Assembly: GCA_905221605.1 (NCBI GenBank)
Contig: CAJNDS010000026.1
Location: forward strand, 124,001-188,000
Length of the DNA stretch: 64,000 nucleotides
Direction: 5' to 3'
DNA from: Symbiodinium natans
Lineage: Eukaryota; Sar; Dinophyceae; Suessiales; Symbiodiniaceae
In this document: in pieces, positions 50,485 through 61,673 of the stretch
Layout of the letters: each line of letters begins with the position of its first letter
Numbering within the stretch: the stretch's first letter is position 1
Translations under genes and position numbers: made by a program
The notes under the pieces: generated by a model
Told to the model about the DNA's origin: nothing
Databases searched by the model: none
The model's input: the letters and a program-made list of their open reading frames with translations, nothing else

Positions 50485-50850
50485 GCTTCTACTACAGACG
50501 GAAGCTGGCACAGGCACTCATGCAACGGGGTCTCGTCAAAATCCTGCACAACCAAAAACAGAACGCAAAAATGAAGCTTGGAATACAAAAAAACCAAGGA
50601 ATGCCTGGCAACTTGCGGTGGCCAACTGCTCGATGCCGGCGTCCAACCTCAGGCCACCGCTGCTTGGAGGATTCATGGTCCTTATTAACCAATAGTAACT
50701 GTACGTATTACCCACTTATCAGCCCCCCGAAGTGCCCTAATGTGGTCTTAAGAATAGATACAGATAAAATTGGATAATAAGCACCATGAACCTCCAAGTG
50801 AAGATGGCTGAAGGGCACTGGGAGTCTCAGGAGTCTCGTTCAAACACGGG
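50485..50850 (-). CDS. Candidate two-exon fragment around palindromic intron
   Basis: Minus-strand exon ending at 50785 (NETPETPSALQPSSLGGS) joins in phase to an exon starting at 50680 (TMNPPSSGGLRLDAGIEQLA, then TASCQAFLGFF). The outer limits are not resolved. A plus-strand reading across the same intron is also open for about 20 codons, so the strand is not certain. No family recognised. Confidence 0.35.
50663..50798. mobile_element. Palindromic intron-like element with 30-bp inverted ends
   Basis: Left arm 50663-50693 (CTTGGAGGATTCATGGTCC...) and right arm 50769-50798 are inverse copies with one indel and two mismatches. GT-AG intron limits exist on both strands: 50678-50781 on plus and 50681-50784 on minus, both 104 bp. 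Confidence 0.55.
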
Positions 50851-52305
50851 GTAGTGCTTGGCCTGCAGCCTAGCAAACGCCGGTGCTTGCTGTCGTCACG
50901 AGATTCAATTACGAAGGCGCGAGCTTGCCGCCAAAGCACTCTCGACCGGATCGGCGGCCCCTTCAGAGACGCCTAAGGGAGAAACTGAAGTGCGGCGAAT
51001 CTTGCCTGTCTTACATAGCCACTCAGAGGGATGGACCTCAGCCCACTGCACAGCTTGCGCATCCTAAACCACAAACCTCCCTGAGAGCCCGACCCCAAAA
51101 GGGTGCTTCAGGCAGGGATGCGCCAGAAGCTTCCGAGGATACCTGCCAGGGCACACTGGGGAATCTGCGGCATCGGCAGGAAACACTGAGCCTCCCAAAT
51201 GCCTCCAACAATCTACCAAGAATTCAAGTCTGCGCCAACTCCTGAATCGATACTAAGGTCTAGCCAAGGCAGGGGAAGCCGCTGTCTGACGGGCCCTGAG
51301 AAAAAACCCACAAGAGCTAAGAGCCATGAGAAGCAAAATCGAACCCAGTGCCTCCGGCGCCCAAGGTGGCTCTGGAAGCTCTGACAGCGACGCCTCCCAG
51401 AGACATGCTGGGTTTCGCTCACTGGTCGCTGCAGTCGTGGATAGTCGTGGCCAGGGGTGGCCAGGACATCTGATCATGAAAAAATGCTTGTTTGTCTAAT
51501 GTGGGGTGGCCTGTTCTGTGCCGTTGCTACGTCTTTGGAAGTCAAAGGAAATATTACACAACAAAAAACGCTGCACCTCCTCACTGCGAAGCTGAACCGT
51601 AAGAAAAGCACATTCGCCTGCGTGGGACCCGAATCTCAACCTATCCAGCCTCGTCCCAGCATGAAAACTGCCACATACTCTGATTTTGCAGGTCACATGC
51701 GCGCCGCACTCTCGGTGAAAGCGCAGGTGTAGTTCCTCCGATTTCGGAGTCTAGACCGACTTCAAAGACAACCTTGCTGCCCCCGGAGCAGCGGTACCCA
51801 GCGCAGGTTTGTCTGCTTCCTCGGCCCTCAGCGGCATCGCCTGCTCAGAGGTGTTAAGGTTTGCGAACTGAATCTCCGTAACCGCGAAACCCTAACACCC
51901 TCTACTCCTCACGATCTCCTGTGGAGCACGGCCTTCCGGCCCACTTTTCGGATGATGTGGCGGTTGCCGGGCAGCTCTAGCTCCTGCCATCAAGGACCTT
52001 CAAACTATTCGTGAAAATTATGTGCGTAAATATGTTTATTATGTATGCATTCTTTACTTATGTATTTATATGTTTATGTTATATACATTGAGTTTGTGCG
52101 TATATATATATATGTATATGTATATATCACATATGTATGTACATATGTATAGAGTAATGTGCCACACTGGACAAGCCCCGAAATTACCAATGCCGCCTGA
52201 CCCTGGCACATCTCGCTCCTCCACCTTGTTCACCTTCACCGCCGGCTCTACCACTATGCAGCTCAGAGTCTTCAGTGAGCTCCAGTACCTACCTCGAGCT
52301 TGCGA

Positions 52306-52355
52306 GGGTTTAGGGTTTAGGGTTTAGGGTTTAGGGTTTAGGGTTTAGGGTTTAG
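52306..52355 (+). repeat. TTTAGGG block
   Basis: Seven units. Confidence 0.9.
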
Positions 52356-53308
52356 GATGCTTGGGTCTTCAGACTGGTGCAGCATCGGGTTGAAAGCTGA
52401 CATGAAGAATCACCAGGCACTGGCCCTTCAGACATCAGGCCAAGCTACGATACTTGTGCCAGACATCTTTGTTCGCGGCCTGGATCAGAAAGAACCCCCC
52501 CGCTGCACCCAAGCCAGAGTGGAAATTGAAAGGATGACAGCGAGCCGTGCCGGCAAGCAACAAAGGGCTTGTCAACTGTACGTACATCTCACGGATGACG
52601 GCACGCGTTTGCACTTCCAGCTGCCCCGTACTTGACCAGAGCTTGCACGAAAGTGTCAACCCAACCCTAAACGAATCTTTCAGCCTAACATACATCCTGA
52701 AGCAACCCTTAGGACCCTTTGCCAAGCCGCTAGAAATGCTTTGGAGACTTTCGCCTCACAACGGCTGCAACTTGAAACAAGAGAGAACTGCAATCACAGT
52801 ATTGGCTTTTGCATCCGGCATTCTACGCCTGAATCACAAGATTGCCTTCTCGTTCCTACTCGGCCATAACTAGGCTATCTCAAATGGAATTTTTTCCTGC
52901 CTGTACACATGATCTGCCCTGCACATCCCAACATCCTCCCAATGTCTGACGGCTGCCCACCACATATTCTACTCACTTGGCACTCGTTTGGGATCCCAAA
53001 GATCTTCCGTTCTCTCTCGGCGGAGCCTGCCGCCAGTTCAAGTGATTCACTGGCGCGGCATCTATCAAGGCACAGCCTGCAGAAAGGATTCGGCATCACC
53101 AAGACATCCAAGGCAAGGCTGCGGCAGCCTGCTACAGTTTCCCTAAAGCACCACCTCAGCCGCCTAAGAGCCCCAGTATGCGGCGAGGGGCTGCTGGTGT
53201 GCTTCATCCGTCGCGCCAGGAAGTTGCACCAGACCATGTCCTCAGAAGCACAGGGCCCTGACTGGCCGACTCCCAGCCACATCCGAGGCCCCGACCAGTC
53301 CCCAATCC

Positions 53309-53821
53309 TCAGAAGCGTGAACCGCATTTGACGGCGGGCGCTGGACAGCTCACGTCATGAACGTTTGCAGCCTTGTCCGCTTTTTGCCAATTCTGAGGCT
53401 GGGTCTGAGGTGTTGTGTATGCAATCTGTGCCTTAGCATCTGGGCTGAGCAGGCCGCGCTGTGACATTCTTGGTACCTTTGGGGGGGTGCTAATTAATAT
53501 GACGCCCGTCAGGAAGTTGATGGCAGCAGCGTTCGGCACCTGATACCTTTCAGCCTTTAGGTCTCAAGGCCTTTCAAAGACCTACAACCTGCTGCCCCAA
53601 TGCTACTGCTACCTCTTCTCACAAAGGTTGAAGGTTGGGACGTTCCCCCTTATACTAACAGTCCTTAACAGGGAATACAGATAGTACTACCTATTACAAT
53701 CCCTACTAAGGACTGTTAGCTTCAGGGGGAAACATTCCCAAGTTCAAGGCCGAGCCGCAGTCGTTGAACACGATTGGGAGTGCCGCCGGTGTGAGGAGCG
53801 GCGCGGTCAGTTCTACAAAAT
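53309..53821 (-). CDS. Unidentified membrane-protein gene fragment, three exons
   Basis: Exons 53734-53821, 53613-53663 and 53477-53546, the last perhaps running on in frame to 53309. Joined in phase (2, 2, then 0) with GT-AG ends. Peptide: FVELTAPLLTPAALPIVFND, CGSALNLGM, then TVSIRGNVPTFNLCEKR, then YQVPNAAAINFLTGVILIS and TPPKVPRMSQRGLLSPDAKA. The first and third exons are hydrophobic. No family recognised. Introns are 70 bp (53664-53733) and 66 bp (53547-53612). More coding-like sequence continues at 52875-53327 (KIFGIPNECQVSRICGGQPS) and upstream to about 54350, so the gene is longer than shown. Confidence 0.55.
53664..53733 (-). mobile_element. 70-bp inverted-repeat intron, family A copy 1
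   Basis: Minus strand: donor GTTTCCCCCTGAAGCTAACA, inner TAGGGATTGTAATAGG, acceptor TTAAG followed by GACTG. The 26-bp left arm (GTTCCCCCTTATACTAACAG on the plus strand, 53642-53667) and its inverse (53707-53733) make the element a hairpin; the right arm extends into the next exon and is translated (TVSIRGN). Homologous along its length to 61781-61846. Confidence 0.65.
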
Positions 53822-55062
53822 CTGTGTGCCGGTAGTCCTCAGTTGGTCTGCTCTTCGCATGTCTTCGTAGCCCTCTCAGAGGGGTTGGAGTCTTAAAGCC
53901 ACGAAACCAAAAGCCCGCAGGAGTCGTAGCACCCTGAAGCTGTCTGTGCTGCGCCGTCCTTCTAGCTACACAATAACACACATCTCGCGTGGGTGTGGCT
54001 GTGAGGCACCAGACATACTCTCGCCGCCCAAGCGGCACATTTCGGGCTGGGGCGCTCGAAAGTCCAGATGGAGCTTTGAAGCTCCTCGTAGCTGCCTCGG
54101 GAACTTTTTCGGCAGCGACATGCCAAACAGGTTGCTCCATCCGTAGACAATTCTTCTAATCTTACACTTCGGTCTGGGCACAAGACGTGTCCGAGCATGG
54201 TCATGCTCTCAATATGTGAAATATGAGGCAGAGAGGCTCGGAAACTAATTAGAGAGTCTAACCTGGACCTGCTTGCATCAGGTGCTGAGTTGGCGTCGTA
54301 TGCGCAGCTGCTGGCTGGGCAAAGACAGGTGGCTTGAGGCAAGGAGCATGCCAACAAGTATGGCTACTTGGCACATGTGCGTCAAAAACTTGGAAATCAC
54401 AGAGGCCGGAATGAGCCACGGGGCTGGATGCGGACACGTCCGTCTCCTCGCTAGTAACCTGCGCTCCGCGCAGTCTGGGACCGACAATTTGCATGTCTTG
54501 AACATGCCGAAGGTTTGAGGAACCCCACTCCTGCTCCCAGCGTTGACTTGTGCAAGCAGAGCAGGCCACGTGTGCTCACCACATCTTAGACGCTCACCAT
54601 CGGACACTTGTTAACAGCTTGAGATCGGCGTGCCTGGTGAGCCTGCTCTTGTAAGGAAGAAGCCGTCCTCAGCGGCCTCAGTGTCTCGGCGCTCTCGGTC
54701 CATATGCTGACTTGGGCGGCATCTCATTGATGTTGTGGGTCTTCAATGGTCTTCAGACTTCATATGTGCTGAAAATAACAAGTTCCCTTCTCCACTCGGT
54801 CTTGCAAAAACTCCCTCACTGAGATCGTGGCCGCACGCCCACATGCTGCACTGGGACCTGGTCTTCGGGGCAGCAATGCAAATGTCCAAGCTACGAAGAT
54901 GTATATGACAAAACGCAAGGGAATTGTTTGCAAGCTCCTGCTCGGCGATCACGTTACATGCAGGATGGATCTAGATCTTTGACAGGAAGCCTTCTTTCAC
55001 GGCTTCTGAAGGTGGTCAAAAAAGCCTCCGAGGCTAAGCCCTAAACCTCAAACCCCACAGCC

Positions 55063-55176
55063 TAAACCCTAAACCCTAAACCCTAAACCCTAAACCCTAA
55101 ACCCTAAACCCTAAACCCTAAACCCTAAACCCTAAACCCTAAACCCTAAACCCTAAACCCTAAACCCTAAACCCTT
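55063..55176 (-). repeat. CCCTAAA array
   Basis: Sixteen units left of the 55176-55316 segment. Confidence 0.92.
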
Positions 55177-55316
55177 CCCAAGACCCGAACCTTCTTCGGT
55201 GGATGCGGGTGCGGGCTGTGCTTCCTTTGCCCTTTGGGAGGGTGCGCGGCCTGGCAGAGATTGAGCTCAGCCAGGGCAGGCCGCGCCAGCCACTGAAATG
55301 AGGAAAAACCATGTTC
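55176..55316. other. Exon-sized unique segment between opposed telomere-like blocks
   Basis: CCCTAAA array to the left, TTTAGGG units to the right. Open frames on both strands (plus: WMRVRAVLPLPFGRVRGLAE; minus: FQWLARPALAELNLCQAA). Strand and splice sites not resolved. Confidence 0.3.
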
Positions 55317-57864
55317 AGGGTTTAGGGTTTAGGGTTGAGGGTTTAGGGTGCATGGCTTCCCCCCCCCCGGGCCATGAACATCAACCGATGCCATGCCAAG
55401 TGACAGTCAGCACTAGGAAGCAGATGTACAGATGCACAGAATCCCCGTGCCTTCGATGCCCTTGCGCCCTTCTTGCCATGGACGAACGAAGGCTTCACCC
55501 AGGTCACTCCTGGAGCACCGTTCGCGCACGTTACGGGGAAGACTTAGGTACGAACAGCTCCCTAACAGGGATTCGAGGTACCCCAGACTCGGATCCCGAG
55601 GACTCAGTCAGTATAAGTGGGGAACCTCCCAAGGACCCTCAAAGTCGCCTTTGCCAACGAAGGTGGGGCCGACGATGAAGGCGTTGGAGAGGCGGGCCAT
55701 CCCAAACAGCTTTGTCAAGTTGGTGCCTCCCAGGTCGCGACAAGCCATCAGCAACAAGTGACCTTTCCGCTGCACCTTCGAAGGCCCTTCGGTGACAGGG
55801 CAGACTATGGCTCACTTACAGGCACGGTGTGGATCTCGGTTTGGGCTGATGCTACCTTCTCCCCTCCGGCTGGCTGTTTTTTGGAGGGTCTTTTTCAAGC
55901 ACTCTTTTGTGGCTTCTGATCCCGAGCCTGTCAGATCCAAGTCGCTGTCCAAGCCCCAGATGTACTCGTACTTGGACTCCCAACTCTCCTGACAAAGTTC
56001 GAGATTAGGGGCACAAAAGGAGCGTTGAAGTGAATTGAAGCTTCAGGCAGTTCCTGGACCCTTAGAGGGGTCCAAGACCAGAGCACCAGCCGCCAGCCCT
56101 TTAAGCTCCTCCGGAACCATCTTCGCCTTCATGTAGGCATCCCGCATGAACTTGAACTTGAATCCTCACGATTCACTTCGTGCACACGGAACAAGTGGTG
56201 GGACTCACACGTCTTGCTTCCACATCGCAGTTGTCATTCCCTGCGCCCACACTCCCCAAGAACTCTTGGTGCCAGCTGGCCTGGACCGACGAAGCTTCCT
56301 GCCACGTTCTCCTTGTACCACTGTGCGCCCCAGTCATCTGCAGTGCCTCATTGCATGATTCGTGTCTGGATGCTTGGGCTGCCTTGCCTGGGGCAGTTGC
56401 ACCCCCTCGAAATGCAACCAGGCGTGGCGAGTTGTCATGCACATGCACATGTCCTGGGGCTTAACATCCAGTACTCTACCATAAGGTCAATAGGTTTCTA
56501 TCACCAACCATTTCCTGGTTTCAACTACAGACGCACCGCCCAAGACGATCCCAAAGAGACCCAAACAGATGCGATACCACCAACAGATCCACAGCGAACC
56601 AAGCAACCTGGCCTTTGTAGTGGGCAAGCATCACGTGACAGCAGTCATCGCCCAAAGCAGACCTCTGAGACTGCTTGCTGAAGCGCTGACTTCCCGGCAT
56701 GTGAGACTCCAGACTAAGATGGCATCTGAAACCCTCTTCAAAATATACTACTTGGGGTCTATACTAGAGCTGGGGTCAGAAAGTTCAGGACTAGCGAATA
56801 GGATGAATAGGATGGGCAAGGACTTGGCGCATCCCGAGACCAAGAAGGGCTGCTGCCAGGATGCCGGATGTAGTGCACGTTCTTCTTCACCTGTGCAGGG
56901 CAGGCATCGCGAGGGATCGCTCCAAAGTCCATAAAGCCCTGCTAGGGGCTTTGTGCGGAGGTCTGGCAATGTCGGGGATCCGTGGTCTAACCTTGGAGCT
57001 AGACATGCCAAGCTCACCACTCAGCTAGGAGCTCGGAAGTCGCCCTGAAGGGTCTGAAAGCCGCCAATCTTGTCTGCAGCTTCGTCTGAAGTACTGCTAC
57101 AAGTCCGGTTTCGCTCTTCATACTGAAGATGCACGCTGGCACGCTGATGGCAATCTTACGGGCAAATCACGAGTCTTTGTCTTTGTCAGGAAGGTAACCT
57201 GGAGAGTTGTCGCGATACAATTGGAAGCAAAGGCCAGATGGTGAGCTCTCTAAATTATGGTCCCTTTTTGGGTACCCTAAATAAGAGGGGCCGCCTTGTA
57301 AGAAGGACTCCAAAAGGGGCCATATTCTAGAGAAGTGACCAGATGTTTTTCATCGCTAACTACACCTCTGTTCTGTGCCTGCGCCACGGTCCGCTTGGAG
57401 TTGTCCACGGGCCAGAAGAGCAGGATCCGGCTTCGATTTGCGCCCGGCACGCGTGGCGCTGGCTCCGTGCTGGAAACGTTGGCGCTCGCATTGGCCTGCG
57501 CCAGAGAAGCTCCAAGTCCAGGAGTGCGATGACAACTCCGCACTATGTCCGTGGCCTTGCTGACATGGCCACTCATGTTTGCCCAGCCTTCGCGTCACCT
57601 GGACCAACTGGACTTGTGAACGCCTCAGTGCTGAGCAAGTTGAAGAGTTCGTTGGCTAACCAAGCTTCTTGAATTTTCAAGCTCCTAAATGTGTTGCTGA
57701 ACATACGTGCCGGATCAGGGTCCTCACCGTACTTCAACCCAGCACAAGACCCACAACGTAATCAAACAGCTGGCTTTATGCATGATAACCATATTTGTAT
57801 ATATAGATAGATATATAACCATGACAATCAACCTGTTCATGTCTGACCTGATGATTTCAGCCTG

Positions 57865-58275
57865 TTGTCGCCTTTGGAGGACCGAGCACTGCGGAAATTG
57901 CGGCGTTGCATGCTCGCCAAGAATCCACGAAGAGAAGTGCTGCCCAGAGTGGAATCTTCAGCATCCTCGGAAACAGGTGGGGAAGGCGGAGGCCGGCTGA
58001 GCGTTCTCTTTGTTTATGTGAGAACCATTCTGCATGATCTGTCGATCGCCCATAGAGCCCTCAAACTCTGTCTACCCCATGGTCTCAAGTCTCTGGATGT
58101 CCTCCTCAATCAAGTCTTACAATCAACCGCTCACACTCCCAAAAGCCACGGGGACACTGTTCATGTTCAGGCTACACACACACCACACAGCACAACAGAA
58201 AGATGCCCTCCTCAACCCCATGCGTCCAAGGAGCAGTGCAGAGTGTTCATCAAACACTTGGGAACAGCCACTTAA
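57865..58275 (+). CDS. Candidate coding segment, hypothetical
   Basis: The front part (DRALRKLRRCMLAKNPRREV, LPRVESSASS) looks like an exon; the rest is less convincing. Exon ends not determined. Confidence 0.22.
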   Translation: MSPLEDRALRKLRRCMLAKNPRREVLPRVESSASSETGGEGGGRLSVLFVYVRTILHDLSIAHRALKLCLPHGLKSLDVLLNQVLQSTAHTPKSHGDTVHVQATHTPHSTTERCPPQPHASKEQCRVFIKHLGTAT

Positions 58276-58589
58276 GATTATGAACAGCCTGCTAGAAAAA
58301 CGATGAGCCTCACGGCTGTCGGCATTCGTAATTCGCACACAAGGGTTCAGGGTTTAGGGTCTAGTGCCAGGATGTTGAGGCGGCTTTCATCTTCTTCGCC
58401 TCTTGAGAAGAGGGGCCACCATTGAAATCGCAGCAAGGCCAGACGCGACTTGGAAGGTCAAGGATGTAAACAGTGCTTGTGGCTCCGTCAATGAAAAAGG
58501 TCATGAAGCCCAGGAGCACGGTTAACAGAATTTCCATTAACTTCCAACTCCGAAGACCTACACGGGTGGGCTGGATTTTTTCAATATGG

Positions 58590-58690
58590 GGGGGGGTACC
58601 CTAAGTAGACCCAATGCGTAAGATTCCCCAATAAGAAGAACCCCAATAAGGGTACGCCTATTTGCGGAAACCCCCCATACGCAAACCCTA
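58590..58690. mobile_element. Family B element
   Basis: Poly-G then GTACCCTAAGTAGACCC, GATTCCCCAATAAG, ACCCCAATAAGGGTACGCC, GCGGAAACCCCCC: the block order of family B. It runs directly into CCCTAAA units at 58684. Confidence 0.45.
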
Positions 58691-58743
58691 AACCCTAAAC
58701 CCTAAACCTTAAACCCTAAACCCCAAACCCTAAGCCCACAAAG

Positions 58744-58857
58744 CTGGATGAAAATGTCTGCGAAAACCCGCGGCCTCGTTCAGTCGAGAAGGCTCTGACG
58801 CCGGCGTCCACGGCGGCTCCGGGGTTTCTGGTCGGCGCTTGCTGTTCTCACATTTGA
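58744..58857 (+). CDS. Candidate terminal exon between opposed telomere-like blocks
   Basis: CCCTAAA units end at 58733 and TTTAGGG units start at 58859. Acceptor CCCACAAAG; frame LDENVCENPRPRSVEKALTP then ASTAAPGFLVGACCSHI and TGA. A minus-strand frame is also open. Confidence 0.35.
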   Translation: MDENVCENPRPRSVEKALTPASTAAPGFLVGACCSHI

Positions 58858-59075
58858 GGGTTTAGGGTTTAGGGTTTAGGGTGTAGGGTTTAGGGTTTGG
58901 GGTTCAATGGCTCAAGTCATGACAAAACTCAGATCCAGAAACATGCGAACCAAAACTCCCGGAAGGCAATCGCACGGCCACGCGTCGTGTGCAGTCTGCA
59001 TGCACTCAGCCCTAAGCTTGAGTTGGTCTTTCGAAGTGGTCTTTGAGAACAGTACTTCCATACAAGCAGGAATCC

Positions 59076-59165
59076 CTTCCCCCCTCATATTCAAGCGGCC
59101 CCCTACCCCCTCATATTGAATACTCCCATTTTTCTTGGGGGGTATTCAATCTAAGGGGGGGGATG
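59076..59165. mobile_element. Short hairpin element, C-rich/G-rich ends
   Basis: Two CCCCCTCATATT-AA units on the left, then TTGAATACTCCC and its inverse GGGGGGTATTCAATC, followed by a G tract. Similar CCCCTTATATTAAAT units occur at 10786-10830, inside the 311-bp intron of the plus-strand gene. Confidence 0.4.
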
Positions 59166-59406
59166 ACTCCCATGGTACACCCATCGAGTCCTGGATCTGC
59201 GGTGGAGGTCTCCACCTGTCCAAAGCTGGGGGGCGGATACCCTGCTGATCCCATTTTGAGGCCCTGCCCGTGGCCTCCAGCTGCATCGTCACCGGCTCTT
59301 TGACACCTAAGGCTTTGAAAGGTGGGGTCTCCCTCTGGTGTCTCAACGACATAAGCATGATTTCGATCTTTTGTTGGATCGTGGCTACGCGACACTCAAG
59401 GACCAA
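59146..59406 (-). CDS. Candidate coding segment, hypothetical
   Basis: Frame VLECRVATIQQKIEIMLMSL, RHQRETPPFKALGVKEPV looks protein-like. Its 3' side meets an inverted-repeat element at 59080-59160 (CATATTGAATACTCCC and its inverse), which may be an intron. Confidence 0.28.
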   Translation of the reverse strand: MVLECRVATIQQKIEIMLMSLRHQRETPPFKALGVKEPVTMQLEATGRASKWDQQGIRPPALDRWRPPPQIQDSMGVPWESSPPLD

Positions 59407-60017
59407 GGCTCAGATGGCATGTTGGTCATGCGCTTTCAACTGCCCATGCCCTTGGCTTTGGGGTGTTTTGGGCGAGCTGTGCATGGCGCGCCGCCTGGAC
59501 GAGCCTGGACCCAACGACACGTTTGATGCTGACAGCACTTTATACCACTTTCGAAGTATAGGACCTTCGGACCTGCCCCCATAGAAGCAAGGTGTACCAA
59601 AAGGCCCGTGCCCGCGCTGATCCGTGGAGCCGGCAAGCGTGCACTTGGGACCTGGATCAACTTGGTTATCCACTTTTAGGAAAGGGTCGGACTAGATGCG
59701 CGACCCAAGTTCTGAGCGACAGGCACTCGCAGGAGGAGCTTGCCAAGCGGGGCCGTCGTAGCCCTGACCTTGGGCAAGGAAGCAGCGCATCTTTGGGACG
59801 TAGGTCGGTGTAGACTGCAGAAGCCCACTCCGCAGCCAATCCCTAGGATAAGCAGGCCAACCATTCGGCAGGCACAGGCACGCATGGCCGAACGAGAGCC
59901 TATCCAACCTTCGGCTCACTAGGCTGAGGTCGCTCCTGTGTTCCAGGCGCAGTGGCCCCATGTCCCCCACGGCGCTGGCTGCCAGCAGCCTCAGCATGGG
60001 CACTGCTCCGGCAACTC

Positions 60018-60140
60018 GGTTTAGGGTTTAGGGTTTAGGGTTTAGGGTTTAGGGTTTAGGGTTTAGGGTTTAGGGTTTAGGGTTTAGGGTTTAGGGTTTA
60101 GGGTTTAGGGTTTAGGGTTTAGGGTTTAGGGTTTAGGGCT
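60018..60140 (+). repeat. TTTAGGG array
   Basis: Seventeen units. Confidence 0.92.
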
Positions 60141-60865
60141 TATGGTACATCTCTGCCGTCCGAGGTGCCGTGCTTTGGCCAGGTGGGCAAAGCAGACCAG
60201 CCTGGAGATTAGTAGGGCTTCTCGAGCCAAGTAAAAAGCCCAAGATTCTTGGCCCCATCGAAGGTTTGGAAGGATCGCACGAACAATCCCAAGCCGCGAG
60301 CTCCGTGCCAAGCCTTTCAACCCGGCCTCATTTGGCAAAAAAACGGCTTTAAGTAGCATGGGGGGGAGCCTCTCAAGTCGTTTGGAGAAGCTGCAGTCTG
60401 CTGAGCCCCCTGCTTGCTACACAGGCTGGATCATAGGCCCCAAAGGGCCCAAAGGGGACTTCGTCCAAGCTGTCGGTGGAGGCTTCCGTGGGCCATGGGC
60501 TTTGCCTCGCTCGCGGATCTTGGGGAGTCGACTTCAACCCACGCACCACGCTCGGGGGGGGAGGGGGGGGGGCCCGGTACTGTGTAATATTCTTGTCAGC
60601 TGCCATTTACGAATGCATCCTGGGTCCATTGGGCATCTCCCATGATGTATCTGTACCCTGGGTGCTTGTCAACGTTTGCAGGAGTCTGCACACATTGCGT
60701 TGGGGTTAAGGGGGGTAGGAGAAGCTTATGCCGACACGTATGAAGCATTGCAAGCACCGTGTCCTGGCCCGAAGATTTTTCAACCGCGGGCATGCTAAGC
60801 CCTGCACATGGCCGACCATGGCCGGGGAGAGCTGAAAACTGACAATCGTATGTGCTTCTTGTTTC

Positions 60866-60935
60866 GAACTAAGCTCCTCACATACATTCTGTGGGTGAGT
60901 GCGCGAAAACTAAGCTCCTCACATGCATTCTGTCG
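60866..60935. repeat. Direct repeat of 26 bp
   Basis: AACTAAGCTCCTCACAT-CATTCTGT occurs twice about 40 bp apart with one mismatch. Confidence 0.7.
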
Positions 60936-61224
60936 ATGCATGCATGGCAATCACCATGCTAGCTGATGCTGGCTGGTAACACATGTCGAAACTTCATGAT
61001 CGGCCCTTGGTGGCCGAACCAGAGAGCTCAAGGCTTCGCGATGGTAGGTCGCAAGCAAGACAGAAGAAACCAAGGTAGCAACAGTAAGCATGCGCCAGCA
61101 GCAGTGGCGTGGATTCTCGTGTCACTCCTGCCACGCACATACCTTTTTCCTTTCTGCAGATGAAAACGAAAAAGGCGGGGCAGTCAGGGCGGGAGCAGGT
61201 CCAGCTGCCATAGCCTTCAGCCGA

Positions 61225-61320
61225 GCATATGGGGACCCCCATGACCCCAAATAGTAAGATCCCCTTGTAATAAGGACCCCAACAAGGCATCCCTATTATC
61301 GTAAACCCCCACATGAACCC
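61225..61320. mobile_element. Family B element
   Basis: ATGACCCCAAATAGTAAGATCC, TTGTAATAAGGACCCCAAC, then GTAAACCCCCACATG; block order as in 62242-62346. Host intron not established. Confidence 0.45.
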
Positions 61321-61673
61321 GGCAACACAAAAGCACCGGGACGTTGCTGGCACCTCTGAGGCCCGGACCCAACATCGGACAAGACCTTCTCTCTGAGCTT
61401 TCTTCTATGCTCTCTTTGCACAAGAGCATCCGAGTCTCAGGGTCTGCCCACTACCCCCAGCGCTACCAGTGCCCACTTGGACACAACTCAGCTCGCCACG
61501 ACGTCACCTGCTAGCGGCTTGCGAGGACCGCCTGTGATGCAAAGCTCAAAGTCCTCCAGTCATTGGCTCGTGTCTTTCTCTCAAACTTGAGAGAGTACGC
61601 GAGGGCTGAGGACTTACGTCGACCAAACGGTCTTGTATGGCAGGGGCGGTGCTACAGCTTGCCATACCTTTAC

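Larger units (their letters stand above)
54360..58680. other. Region with scattered coding-like frames, no resolved gene
   Basis: Apart from the telomere-like blocks and segments listed, only short frames on both strands are seen (for example 55432-55761 plus, 56214-56681 plus, 57335-57672 plus). None could be joined. Confidence 0.3.

Noticed and set aside
53711-53831. Plus-strand exon with CxxC pairs over the family A intron
   Set aside because: Open, but the minus-strand reading joins three exons in phase and gives more protein-like sequence.
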